Source: Pseudomonas sp. UFMG81 (lineage in GTDB: Bacteria; Pseudomonadota; Gammaproteobacteria; Pseudomonadales; Pseudomonadaceae). Taken from it: 64,000 nt of DNA. The notes beneath the pieces were generated by a model. That model saw nothing but the letters and a program-made list of their open reading frames with translations. It was not told the DNA's origin and made no database searches. Positions 45,303-54,154 of this stretch are shown one piece after another; the stretch's first letter is position 1, and every line of letters begins with the position of its first letter. The stretch covers positions 29,993-93,992 of the forward strand of contig NZ_JACAFQ010000018.1 in NCBI RefSeq assembly GCF_015354575.1. The letters run 5' to 3'. Both the position numbers and the translations under genes were made by a program.

Positions 45303-46634
45303 ATGAAATTGTCCCATTCGATCGACCAGATCAACGAATCCTTGTGCCCGCACCTCCCGCTTTTCAAAACTCGTCATCCTGCTCCACACGCCTGGTCACT
45401 ACTAATCTGCGGCATGGTAGCAGGGGCTCCGCTCAGCGCCAGCGCAGACTTTATCGGTGACAGCAAAGCCAGCCTGGAAACCCGTAACTACTACTTCAAT
45501 CGCGATTTCAGGCAGGCCGGCGCAGCGCAAAACAAGGCTGAAGAATGGGCGCAAGGGCTGATTTTGCGCTACGAGTCGGGGTACACGGGAGGGCCGGTGG
45601 GAGTCGGTGTTGATGCCATAGGTTTGCTGGGTATCAAGCTGGACTCCAGTCCTGATCGCACGGGTACTGGTCTACTCAAATCTGACCGGGAGGCGCCGCA
45701 CCGGGCACAGGATGAGTACGGTGAAGTAGGCGTGACAGGAAAAATTAAGGTATCCGACAACACCTTGAAGGTCGGTACATTGATCCCGAAATTGCCGGTG
45801 GCATTCTCCAATGATAGTCGACTGTTGCCACAGACATTTCGGGGCGGCTGGTTGAACAGCACGGAGATCGACAATCTGTCTGTGGATCTGGGGAAGCTCG
45901 ACCGAGTAAACCTGCGCAACTCTTCTGATTACGAGACGATGGCTGTCTACAACGGGGTGTCACGCAACATTCGACTTGGACGGAATCTGGACAGCGAGAA
46001 ATTTAACTTCGGTGGTGCCACCTACAAGTGGTCACCCGACCTGAGCACCAGCTACTACTACGGTGGGCTGGAGGACATCTACAAGCAGCACTACCTGACC
46101 CTAAACCATGTGTGGAACGTAACGACAGGGCAGGCATTGAAGTCGGATGTACGCTTTGCACGCAGTGTCGACGATGGCGAAAGCAACGTCGATAACCGAG
46201 CACTGCAGGCGATGTTCACCTACAGTCTGGGAGGCCATGCATTCGGTCTTGGATACCAGCGAATGGATGGTGACACCGGCTTCGCCAATATCAACGGTAC
46301 TGACGCGTATCTGGTCAATCTGGTACAGATCAACGACTTTGGCAATCAGGACGAGAAGTCGTGGCAGGCCCGCTATGATTACAACTTCGCAGCCCTGGGT
46401 GTCCCAGGGTTGACGTTCATGACGCGCTACATCTCGGGCGATGACGTCGTGGTGCGGGGCAGGAGTGGGGCAGGTAAGGAGTGGGAGCGAGACAGCGAGT
46501 TGGGCTATGTGATTCAGAGCGGCCCCCTGAAGAACCTTGGTATACGCTGGAAGAACGCCAGTATGCGAAGTAACTTCACCAGCGACATCGACGAGAACCG
46601 CCTGATACTGACCTACACCGTGGCGTTGTGGTGA
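45303..46634 (+). CDS. OprD-family outer-membrane porin
   Basis: A 443-residue substrate-specific porin. After a long signal region ending in SASA at about residue 49, the mature start FIGDSKASLETRNYYFNRDF is the classic OprD N-terminus. The sequence then alternates in beta-strand fashion with loops such as RNLDSEKFNFGG. The last residue is Trp, an aromatic terminal residue as needed for outer-membrane insertion. OprD family members take up amino acids or aromatic and aliphatic carboxylates. This one is followed by a terminator and a LysR gene. Confidence 0.92.
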   Translation: MKLSHSIDQINESLCPHLPLFKTRHPAPHAWSLLICGMVAGAPLSASADFIGDSKASLETRNYYFNRDFRQAGAAQNKAEEWAQGLILRYESGYTGGPVGVGVDAIGLLGIKLDSSPDRTGTGLLKSDREAPHRAQDEYGEVGVTGKIKVSDNTLKVGTLIPKLPVAFSNDSRLLPQTFRGGWLNSTEIDNLSVDLGKLDRVNLRNSSDYETMAVYNGVSRNIRLGRNLDSEKFNFGGATYKWSPDLSTSYYYGGLEDIYKQHYLTLNHVWNVTTGQALKSDVRFARSVDDGESNVDNRALQAMFTYSLGGHAFGLGYQRMDGDTGFANINGTDAYLVNLVQINDFGNQDEKSWQARYDYNFAALGVPGLTFMTRYISGDDVVVRGRSGAGKEWERDSELGYVIQSGPLKNLGIRWKNASMRSNFTSDIDENRLILTYTVALW

Positions 46635-46743
46635 TGACTTCACCACGGTGAGTGTGCGGCCAACTCGGCCCGCTCAGTGTTACTTGGGGGCGTCAGAGCG
46701 AGTCGATTTCCTTCTACCTCAACAGGCATACCGTTTGCCTGAG

Positions 46744-46769
46744 TAAAGGCCGCCTCTGGGCGGCCTTTA
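46744..46769 (+). terminator. Intrinsic terminator after the porin gene
   Basis: TAAAGGCCGCC (46744-46754), loop TCTG and GGCGGCCTTTA (46759-46769) form an 11-bp perfect stem, followed by a short pyrimidine tail. Confidence 0.75.
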
Positions 46770-46946
46770 CCTTATTGGGCGCGCCGAAGCCCACCTCATT
46801 TGTTAAGTCACTTGGTTGAGTATTTCTAATGTCAGTCGTCCATTTTCTTCGCTTGTCGGGCAGGTGCTCCAGATGGATCTTTGCATTCAAAAGCCTTCTT
46901 GGTTCCTAAGTTGAGCTGTCGCCAGTAAGGCGTTCGGAGTGCGGTT

Positions 46947-47852
46947 ATGCGCCAGGATCAACTTGATGGTCTGTTGACCTTTGTACAGGTGGCGAAGCAG
47001 CGGAGTTTCACCTCGGCTTCACACCAATTGGGTGTATCGCCGTCGGCTGTCAGTCAGGTGGTCAGAAGCCTCGAGCACAGGCTTGGGGTTGTGTTGTTCA
47101 AACGCACGACCCGTAGCGTCAGATTGACCGAGGCGGGGGGGCGCTTCCTCAAGCAGATCGAGCCCTTGGTGGAGGAGCTGGTTAAAGCGTCACAAGATAT
47201 TGCAGACAGCGCCAGCGTACCTTCCGGAGAATTGCGCTTGGTCGCGACAACTTCGGCTTACATGACCATCCTGCGACCTGCACTTGGCAGCTTTCTTGAG
47301 CAGTATCCCGCCATTGAAATTGAGGTCATTTTGCATGAGTCCAGGATCGATTTGGTTCTGGAGGGTTTTGACGCTGGCTTTGGTTTGTATACACAGGTCG
47401 AACGGGATCTTGTCGCCGTGAGTGTTGGTTCTTCCCTGAGGATGGGGGCCTTTGCGTCACCAGCCTACCTATCTCGTCGACCAGCGCCAGATCACCCGGA
47501 TGACCTGCATCGTCATGAGTGCATTGGCTATCGGCAATCTGAAAGCGGCGCCCTAGAGCGTTGGTCATTCGACAATGGTCAGGAAAGTATTCAAGTCCGG
47601 GTCAAGAGCCGCTTGATTTACAGCAATCCCGTAGCCTTGACACAGGCTGCAGTGGATGGCTTTGGCATTGCCTACATGGCTGACGGTCATTTGGACACGT
47701 TACTGCAAGAAGGGAAGTTGGCACGTGTATTAGCCGACTGGAGCCTGCCAGCATCGCCCTATATGTTGTATTTCCCTGACCGGAGAAGCATTTCCAATCG
47801 CCTGCGCCTACTCATTGAACATTTGCGTCGAATCAACGCCACAGGGCACTAA
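46947..47852 (+). CDS. LysR-family transcriptional regulator
   Basis: A 301-residue LysR protein. The HTH (FTSASHQLGVSPSAVSQVVR, about 22-41) is followed by the signature RTTRSVRLTEAG. The ligand domain ends in RRSISNRLRLLIEHLRR. The ATG at 46947 follows GGAG. It belongs to the same subgroup as the LysR genes at 61514 and 62568. It lies between the porin and the molybdenum hydroxylase and could control either. Confidence 0.88.
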   Translation: MRQDQLDGLLTFVQVAKQRSFTSASHQLGVSPSAVSQVVRSLEHRLGVVLFKRTTRSVRLTEAGGRFLKQIEPLVEELVKASQDIADSASVPSGELRLVATTSAYMTILRPALGSFLEQYPAIEIEVILHESRIDLVLEGFDAGFGLYTQVERDLVAVSVGSSLRMGAFASPAYLSRRPAPDHPDDLHRHECIGYRQSESGALERWSFDNGQESIQVRVKSRLIYSNPVALTQAAVDGFGIAYMADGHLDTLLQEGKLARVLADWSLPASPYMLYFPDRRSISNRLRLLIEHLRRINATGH

Positions 47853-48085
47853 ACTATCAATTACCTGCGGTACCGGGTGCCTTGTCCAGGCCGTCAGTTT
47901 TCAGTTTTCCTTCAAGGGTTATGCAGCAAAACACGCCAATTCCAAATAGCAAACTCTCTACGCTTGTGAAGGGCGAATTGCCCGGAGGTTTTGTCGCGGC
48001 TGAAACAGATTGATACACGTACAAGGATGTTTCCCGGTCGCCCTCCCGCACAGATGGTTCACGATTGAATGGGTCAGGAGGTCGT
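47853..48085. other. Intergenic region upstream of the molybdenum hydroxylase
   Basis: No gene is seen. It should contain the hydroxylase promoter; GGAGGTCGT sits directly before the ATG at 48086. Confidence 0.4.
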
Positions 48086-48571
48086 ATGAGTCAAACTCTC
48101 AACATCAATGGTGCCGTTCATGAAGTGGACGTCGATCCTGACACTCCGCTGTTGTGGGTGTTGCGTGATGTTCTTGGTATGACAGGCACCAAGTTCGGGT
48201 GTGGGATGGCGCTCTGTGGGGCATGCACCGTCCATATGAACGGCACAGCCATACGCTCATGCATGATGCCTGTAAGCGCCTTGGTATCAGCCCAGATCAC
48301 CACGATTGAGGGGGTAGGTGCGACCGAAGTCGGGAAACGCGTGCAGGCGGCCTGGCTGGCTCAAGAAGTGGTGCAATGTGGGTACTGTCAGTCAGGACAG
48401 ATCATGTCTGCTACTGCATTGCTGACCAGCAACCCAAAGCCGGACGACCAGGCCATTGATGGCGCAATGGCAGGTAATATTTGTCGCTGCGGCACCTACG
48501 TGCGAATTCGTGAGGCGATCAAGGTTGCGTCTGGTCAATCTGGCCAAAGCACAGCGGAGCAACGCTCATGA
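48086..48571 (+). CDS. (2Fe-2S) small subunit of a molybdenum hydroxylase
   Basis: A 161-residue iron-sulfur subunit like IorA or CoxS. The plant-type cluster uses Cys39, Cys44, Cys47 and Cys59; the second cluster uses Cys98, Cys101, Cys133 and Cys135 (CGYCQSG and CRCGTY). It passes electrons from the molybdenum centre. The ATG at 48086 is chosen over 48065 because GGAGG precedes it. Its stop overlaps the large-subunit ATG (ATGA at 48568). Confidence 0.92.
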   Translation: MSQTLNINGAVHEVDVDPDTPLLWVLRDVLGMTGTKFGCGMALCGACTVHMNGTAIRSCMMPVSALVSAQITTIEGVGATEVGKRVQAAWLAQEVVQCGYCQSGQIMSATALLTSNPKPDDQAIDGAMAGNICRCGTYVRIREAIKVASGQSGQSTAEQRS

Positions 48572-50757
48572 ACACGCATCCCTCCTTGCCGCCACAAGAC
48601 CCTTCACAGGAACCTGTCGGACTTAACCGGCGCAGCTTCATCATTGCAGGCGCCGCCCTTGGCGGTGGTTTGTTGATCAGTTTCTCACTGCCGATTTCTA
48701 TGCGGGGCGCGTTCGCGCAGGGCGCAGAATTCTCTCCTAATGCCTATATTCGAGTTGATCGCGAGGGACGGGTTTTCCTGACCATTCAACCGGTCGAAAT
48801 GGGGCAGGGTACCTACACCTCCATGCCGGCGCTGATTGCTGAAGAGCTCGAGGTCGGTCTCGATCAGGTCGTGATAGAGCATGCGCCCGCTGACGATAAG
48901 CGCTACGCCAACCCGATGCTGGGGTTCCAGGTAACAGGTGGTTCCACATCGGTACCTGCAAACTGGAAGCCGCTCCGTGAAGCAGGGGCGACCGCACGGA
49001 CTCTCCTAATCACCGCTGCGGCGAATCAATGGGGCGTTCCAGCCAGCAGTTGCAAGGCTGACAAGGGCTTCGTCTCGCATCCAGAGAGCGGGAAGCGCGC
49101 CGGATATGGAGAGTTGGCAGATGCAGCGGCGCAACTGCCAATGCCAGAGACTGTCGCGTTGAAGGATCCGCGGGAGTTCAAGCTGATTGGGACACCCGCT
49201 AAGCGTACCGACACGCCTGACAAGGTCAACGGGAAAGCTGTCTTCGGCATCGATGCTCGCCCGGAAGGTGTGAAGGTGGCAGCGGTGATGCTGTGTCCCA
49301 TCGTAGGAGGAACGCTGGACTCTGTTGACCCTGCACCGGCGATGACGGTGAAGGGTGTTCGCCAGGTGTTGCGCACCGATAATTCAGTGGCAGTGGTTGC
49401 CGACCATATGGGGGCTGCGCGTAAGGCCTTGGCGATGCTGCAGGTCAAATGGAATGGCGGTGAGAATGCCAGCGTCTCGAGTGAGTCGATGCTCAAGAAC
49501 ATCATGGCAGCGTCAATGGAGCCAGGACTTGAAGTGCAAAACGAAGGCAACGCCAAAGAGGCGCTTGCCAAATCAGCCAAAAAAATCGAGGCGGTCTATC
49601 AAATACCGTTCCTGGCCCATGCGTGCCTTGAGCCTGTCAACTGTACCGTGCATGTCCGCAAGGATGGCTGTGATCTGTGGCTGGGCATTCAGGTACCGGC
49701 GAGGGCCAAGGCCGTAGCCGCGAAAATCACCGGGCTGCCGGAAGAGTCGGTACAGGTGCATAACCATCTCATCGGTGGAGGCTTCGGCAGACGGCTGGAG
49801 GTCGATTTCGTCGAAGACGCAGTGAAGCTTGCTCGCCAGGTTGATTATCCCTTGAAGGTCATTTGGTCTCGCGAGGAGGACACGCGTCATAGCACGCTAC
49901 GACCGTTCCACTACAACCACCTCAGTGCAGGCCTGGACGACAAGGGAAAACCGATTGCCTGGACGCACAAGGTCACTGGAGGCTCGATCCTTGCGCGCTG
50001 GTTACCGGCTGCTTTTACCGATGGTATTGACCGCGACGCCATTCGTGATGCTAGCGGCCCTTACGCGTTCCCAGCGCTCAGCGTGCACTACGTTCGCCAC
50101 GAACCCCCCAAGGGTATTACACCGGCGTTCTGGCGTGGGGTAGGGCACACGCAAAACGCATTTATGGTCGAAGGACTGCTTGATGAGTTGATACAGCTCA
50201 GCGGCTCTGACCCGTTTGAGTATCGCTATCCGCTTCTTCAGAAGCATCCGCGGGCGGTCAAAGTACTGCAGATGCTCAGGGAAAAATCTGGGTGGGATAC
50301 GCCTGTCGCCCCTGGGCGTGGCCGTGGTCTCGCCTTGACTTCGTGCTTCAGTACCTATGCCGCCCAGGTTGCGGAGGTCAGCGTCAGTCCCAGTGGTGAG
50401 GTGCGCGTGCACAAGGTCTCTACCGTGGTGGATTGCGGCATTGCGATCAACCCTGACAGCGTAGTTGCGCAGGTGCAGGGTGGCACGATTTTTGGCTTGA
50501 GCGCAGTGCTGTTTGGCAACATCACATTCAAGGATGGCAAGGTCGAGCAAGGTAACTTCGACACCTATCGTGTCTTGCGTATCAATGAAACGCCACAAAT
50601 CGAAACTTGGCGAGTGGAGAGTGATGAGTCTCCCGGTGGTTTGGGAGAGGTGTCGACGGTGACCATCGCACCGGCTGTGGTGAACGCAATTTATGCCGCT
50701 ACTGGCAAGCGACTGCGCACCTTACCAATTGATCCGGCAGCTCTGAAAAAGGCTTGA
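48568..50757 (+). CDS. Molybdopterin-binding large subunit, isoquinoline 1-oxidoreductase type
   Basis: A 729-residue xanthine-dehydrogenase-family catalytic subunit that hydroxylates an aromatic N-heterocycle or aldehyde with water-derived oxygen. A Tat signal (NRRSFIIAGAALGGGLLIS) shows export, as in IorB-type enzymes. Cofactor motifs include VEMGQGTYT, GGGFGRR and the terminal GGLGEVST with the catalytic glutamate. No FAD subunit follows, consistent with IorAB-type enzymes that deliver electrons to a cytochrome. The usual adjacent cytochrome c gene is absent. Confidence 0.9.
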   Translation: MNTHPSLPPQDPSQEPVGLNRRSFIIAGAALGGGLLISFSLPISMRGAFAQGAEFSPNAYIRVDREGRVFLTIQPVEMGQGTYTSMPALIAEELEVGLDQVVIEHAPADDKRYANPMLGFQVTGGSTSVPANWKPLREAGATARTLLITAAANQWGVPASSCKADKGFVSHPESGKRAGYGELADAAAQLPMPETVALKDPREFKLIGTPAKRTDTPDKVNGKAVFGIDARPEGVKVAAVMLCPIVGGTLDSVDPAPAMTVKGVRQVLRTDNSVAVVADHMGAARKALAMLQVKWNGGENASVSSESMLKNIMAASMEPGLEVQNEGNAKEALAKSAKKIEAVYQIPFLAHACLEPVNCTVHVRKDGCDLWLGIQVPARAKAVAAKITGLPEESVQVHNHLIGGGFGRRLEVDFVEDAVKLARQVDYPLKVIWSREEDTRHSTLRPFHYNHLSAGLDDKGKPIAWTHKVTGGSILARWLPAAFTDGIDRDAIRDASGPYAFPALSVHYVRHEPPKGITPAFWRGVGHTQNAFMVEGLLDELIQLSGSDPFEYRYPLLQKHPRAVKVLQMLREKSGWDTPVAPGRGRGLALTSCFSTYAAQVAEVSVSPSGEVRVHKVSTVVDCGIAINPDSVVAQVQGGTIFGLSAVLFGNITFKDGKVEQGNFDTYRVLRINETPQIETWRVESDESPGGLGEVSTVTIAPAVVNAIYAATGKRLRTLPIDPAALKKA

Positions 50758-50769
50758 GAAAAACGACTG

Positions 50770-50801
50770 GGTGCCCGCCGTCCGACGCATTGGCGGGCAC
50801 C
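50770..50801 (+). terminator. Hairpin after the molybdenum hydroxylase
   Basis: GGTGCCCGCC (50770-50779) pairs with GGCGGGCACC (50792-50801), just after the stop at 50757. No T-run follows. Confidence 0.55.
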
Positions 50802-51005
50802 TGGCAGGCGATTAGCACAGAGCTCCTCGCGTGCAGTTTTGGAAGTGGCGGTGCGGGTTCGTTTGGTGCGGGTCTCGTTGCGACATGCGATTTGAATTTT
50901 TCTCAAACCAAAGGCGTCTTTATATCGTTTGTCTGGCCTCCCCGGACTGTTGAACATGGCTTCCACGGCGCCGCGATCGCGGCATCTGTTACTGGAGGTC
51001 GAACA

Positions 51006-51356
51006 ATGAATACATCCCTTTGGAGCAGCCAGGCACCCTCGAGGTTGCTGGCATCCCGTCATCGTGTATCGGGTGATCTGGTTTTCCCGCCTGTCTCTGC
51101 CCATTCCCCGCTGGCTGAACAGTACGACGCGGTCGTCCTGGCCGGCGAAGGTTGGATTTACAGCTACACCATCATCAATCCAAGCCCCAAGAGCGGGCTG
51201 CAGCCGTTTGCCCTTGGTTATGTGGACATGCCTGGCCCAGTGCGGTTGTTCGGTCGTGTGAACGGCCCACGGCGCCCTGAGATCGGCGATGTTTGCCGGG
51301 TGTTGCCGGACGAAACCTTTGGCTATGTCTTTGAATTGGTGGAGGATGCGCAATGA
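51006..51356 (+). CDS. OB-fold protein partner of thiolase (DUF35-like, zinc ribbon lost)
   Basis: A 116-residue protein with an OB-fold core (residues 40-112: WIYSYTIINPSPKSGLQPFA, ending EIGDVCRVLPDETFGYVFE) typical of DUF35 proteins that form complexes with SCP2-type thiolases. The N-terminal rubredoxin-like zinc ribbon normally has four cysteines; here the region has none. The ATG at 51006 follows GGAGGTCGAAC. The stop overlaps the thiolase ATG (ATGA), so a complex with it is very likely. Confidence 0.8.
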   Translation: MNTSLWSSQAPSRLLASRHRVSGDLVFPPVSAHSPLAEQYDAVVLAGEGWIYSYTIINPSPKSGLQPFALGYVDMPGPVRLFGRVNGPRRPEIGDVCRVLPDETFGYVFELVEDAQ

Positions 51357-52498
51357 CAGCCATGCACGTTATGGGCGGGGCGATGACCCGCTTTGGTAAG
51401 CACCCAGGGGTGAAAGCCCCGGAGCTCGCTCAGCAGGCGATTCTGGCTGCCGTAGCCGATGCCGGTATTGAGCTCAAGGATATTCAGGCGATCTACTGCG
51501 CCAACGTTCTGGGTGGAATGATTCTGGGTCAAGTGATCCTACGTGACCTCGGTCTGGCAGGGATCCCGGTTTACAACATCGAGAATGCTTGCGCCAGTGG
51601 CGCCACCGCCGTACACCTGGCGCGCCACGCATTAATCGCCGAGCAGTACGACACTGTTCTGGTCTTTGGTATCGAGCAGCTGACCCAACTGGGCGGCGGC
51701 ACCATTCCAATGCAGCGCAATGACGAGAAAACCGACCTGTTCGCCCAAGCCGGCATGGTACTGCCAGCAGTGTACGCAATGCGTGCCACTCGTTTCCTGC
51801 ACGAGCGTGATGCACAGCCAGCTGATCTAGCTGCGATTGCCGTGAAGAACCGTTACCACGGCTCGCTGAATGAGTATGCGCAGCAACAAACTACCGTGAC
51901 CCTGGAAGAAGTACTGGCTTCGCGCATGATTGCGGATCCACTGACGCTGCTGCAGTGCTGCCCATCGCAAGTAGACGGCGCCGCTGCACTTGTGCTGAGC
52001 AAACGTGCTGGCCCTCACGCCAAAGATGTTCGTGTCCTTGGCTCCACCGTCGTTTCCGGTCTGGTTGAAGGTGCGCGCGACGACATCCTGGATGCGGAAA
52101 TTACTGCACGTGCTGCTCGCCAGGCTTACGAGCAGGCTGGCATCGATCCGCGCGATATCGGTGTAGTCGAACTGCATGACGCCTTCACCATCGCTGAGTT
52201 GTTGTACTACGAAGCCCTCGGTCTGGCACCGCACGGAGAAGCCGTAGCTCTGCTTAAATCCGGCGCTACCCAAATCGGTGGGCGTGTTCCGGTCAACCCA
52301 AGCGGCGGCTTGCTCGCCAAGGGCCATCCACTGGGTGCAACGGGTGTAGCGCAAATGGTCGAACTGATGTGGCAATTGCAAGGCCGCGCCGGAAAACGCC
52401 AGGCCAATGCTCCACGTATCGGCGTAGCGCAATGCACCGGCGGCGGGATTGCCGGGGTTGACCATGCGGCGTCGTCCGTCCACGTACTGGGGGTGTGA
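51353..52498 (+). CDS. SCP2-type thiolase/acetyl-CoA acetyltransferase
   Basis: A 381-residue thiolase that cleaves or forms a beta-ketoacyl-CoA. Active-site Cys80 lies in NIENACASGATAV; the C-terminal motifs are VVELHDAFT, GHPLGATG and QCTGGGIAG. The ENACASG and HDAFT patterns are those of SCP2-like thiolases. It overlaps the OB-fold gene upstream, and the reductase gene starts 1 base after its stop. It should catalyse the final carbon-carbon cleavage of the pathway. Confidence 0.9.
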   Translation: MTAMHVMGGAMTRFGKHPGVKAPELAQQAILAAVADAGIELKDIQAIYCANVLGGMILGQVILRDLGLAGIPVYNIENACASGATAVHLARHALIAEQYDTVLVFGIEQLTQLGGGTIPMQRNDEKTDLFAQAGMVLPAVYAMRATRFLHERDAQPADLAAIAVKNRYHGSLNEYAQQQTTVTLEEVLASRMIADPLTLLQCCPSQVDGAAALVLSKRAGPHAKDVRVLGSTVVSGLVEGARDDILDAEITARAARQAYEQAGIDPRDIGVVELHDAFTIAELLYYEALGLAPHGEAVALLKSGATQIGGRVPVNPSGGLLAKGHPLGATGVAQMVELMWQLQGRAGKRQANAPRIGVAQCTGGGIAGVDHAASSVHVLGV

Positions 52499-52499
52499 T

Positions 52500-53264
52500 A
52501 TGTCGGCACAACGTTTTCATAACGGCCAGGTAGCCGCCGTCACCGGCGCTGCTCGTGGCATTGGCCTGCGAATCGCTCAACGCCTGGCGGAATCGGGCGT
52601 TACCACCTACCTACTGGATCGCGATGAGCAGGTGCTGAATGAAGCTGTCGAGCGCCTCACTGCCGAAGGTCTGCGCGTCCACGGAATCGCCCTGGATCTG
52701 ACCGAAGCCGCCGCAGTCGACCGTGCTTTCGCGCAAATCGGCGAAACCCATGGTGCCCTGGACTTCCTGGTGAACAACGCTGGGGTAGTGCGCGATAAAC
52801 GCTTCCTGAAAATGACTGAGGAAGACTGGGATCTGGTGGTGAACACCAACCTGCGCGCGCAGTTCCTCTGTTGCAAAGCTGCATTGCCATTGATGCTGGA
52901 TCGCAGCTTCGGCCGAATCGTCAACTTGTCCTCGCGTGCGTGGCTGGGTGGTTTCGGCCAGGCTAACTATTCAGCCGCCAAAGGCGGTGTGGTTAGTCTG
53001 ACCCGTAGCCTGGCGATCGAGTTCGCGGCCAAGGGCATCACGGTCAACACCATTGCCCCGGGTATCGTTGATACGCCGCTGTTCCAGAGCTTTGACGAGG
53101 CGGTTCAAGCGCGGCTGAAGGACACCGTCCCGGTCAAGCGTATCGGTACTCCGGACGACATTGCCAATGCTGTGGAATTCTTCCTCGACCCGGCAAGTAG
53201 CTACATTACCGGTCAAACCTTGTACGTCTGCGGTGGACGAAGCCTGTCTTCGGCCAGCGTCTGA
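52500..53264 (+). CDS. FabG-like 3-oxoacyl/3-hydroxyacyl-CoA dehydrogenase (SDR)
   Basis: A 254-residue short-chain dehydrogenase: TGAARGIG cofactor motif, NNAGVVRDK, and catalytic SSRAWLGGFGQANYSAAKGG. The ATG at 52500 directly follows the thiolase stop. In the operon it would oxidise a 3-hydroxyacyl-CoA to the ketoacyl-CoA for the thiolase. Confidence 0.9.
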   Translation: MSAQRFHNGQVAAVTGAARGIGLRIAQRLAESGVTTYLLDRDEQVLNEAVERLTAEGLRVHGIALDLTEAAAVDRAFAQIGETHGALDFLVNNAGVVRDKRFLKMTEEDWDLVVNTNLRAQFLCCKAALPLMLDRSFGRIVNLSSRAWLGGFGQANYSAAKGGVVSLTRSLAIEFAAKGITVNTIAPGIVDTPLFQSFDEAVQARLKDTVPVKRIGTPDDIANAVEFFLDPASSYITGQTLYVCGGRSLSSASV

Positions 53265-53275
53265 AGGAGGTTTCC

Positions 53276-54082
53276 ATGCCTGTAACTTTGGAGCTGCACG
53301 GTGCGGTAGCGAAAATTACGCTGGATCGCCCCGAAGCCTTGAACGCACTGAACCTGGACTCCTTGCGTGAGCTGCGTGCGCACCTTGCAGAGGTGCGCGA
53401 CCGCCGTGAAATTCGAACTGCGATCATCACCGGCAGCGGTGACCGAGCCTTCTGCGTTGGTGCTGATCTGAAGAGCACACGCGAATCGTCTGCATCTTAC
53501 GCCGAAGCCCTGTTTTTGGAGAACGAGGCAGCGGCCGATGCAGGCCTCTACATCCGGCTGATGGATCTGACTGACCTTGACCTCCGAAAGCCGCTGATCG
53601 CTGCCGTTAACGGCCACTGCCTCGGTGGTGGGTTGGAGTTGGCATTGCAATGCAGCCTGCGTATTGCATCGGGCAATGCCAGTTTCGGCTTGCCTGAAGC
53701 GGTAGTTGGCTCCATTCCGGCGGTTTCCGGGCTTCATCGCTTGCTGCGGGCTGTCCCTTCGGCCCATGCGATGCAGATGGCACTGACTGGACAGCGTATT
53801 GATGCCGTTCACGCGTCGATGATTGGCCTCGTGTCGGAAGTTGTCAGCACCCAGCAAGAGCTTACAGAGCGTGCTTTCGCTCTGGCTGAGCGCATTGCAG
53901 CCGCAGCACCGTTGGCAATACAGGCGCTGCAATCGCTGTCGACCCAAACCGCTCACCTGTCTGACCGCGACGCTCAGCGATTGACCGAACTGTATTGGGG
54001 AGTATTGCGCGATACCGAGGATCGTCTTGAAGGTCGCGCAGCATTTGCCGAGAAACGCTCACCGCAGTATCTGGGCCGTTAG
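53276..54082 (+). CDS. Enoyl-CoA hydratase/isomerase family protein
   Basis: A 268-residue crotonase-fold enzyme. CoA-binding and oxyanion-hole segments are visible as ALNALNLDSL, FCVGADLK and NGHCLGGGLELALQC; the catalytic glutamate region is FGLPEAVVGSIP. AAGGAGGTTTCC precedes the ATG. It would hydrate an enoyl-CoA ahead of the dehydrogenase and thiolase. Confidence 0.9.
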   Translation: MPVTLELHGAVAKITLDRPEALNALNLDSLRELRAHLAEVRDRREIRTAIITGSGDRAFCVGADLKSTRESSASYAEALFLENEAAADAGLYIRLMDLTDLDLRKPLIAAVNGHCLGGGLELALQCSLRIASGNASFGLPEAVVGSIPAVSGLHRLLRAVPSAHAMQMALTGQRIDAVHASMIGLVSEVVSTQQELTERAFALAERIAAAAPLAIQALQSLSTQTAHLSDRDAQRLTELYWGVLRDTEDRLEGRAAFAEKRSPQYLGR

Positions 54083-54097
54083 AATCTGGAGGGAATC

Positions 54098-54154
54098 ATG
54101 ACAATAAAAAATCCCTGCACCTTCAACCCAGGAGGGCGATGCTATGTTGCGTGA
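54098..54154 (+). CDS. 18-codon leader ORF overlapping the start of the CoA-transferase gene
   Basis: An ATG behind CTGGAGGGAATC opens an 18-codon frame that runs through the ribosome site of the next gene and stops 11 bases inside it. Its position suggests translational coupling or attenuation; whether it is translated cannot be judged by eye. Confidence 0.3.
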   Translation: MTIKNPCTFNPGGRCYVA

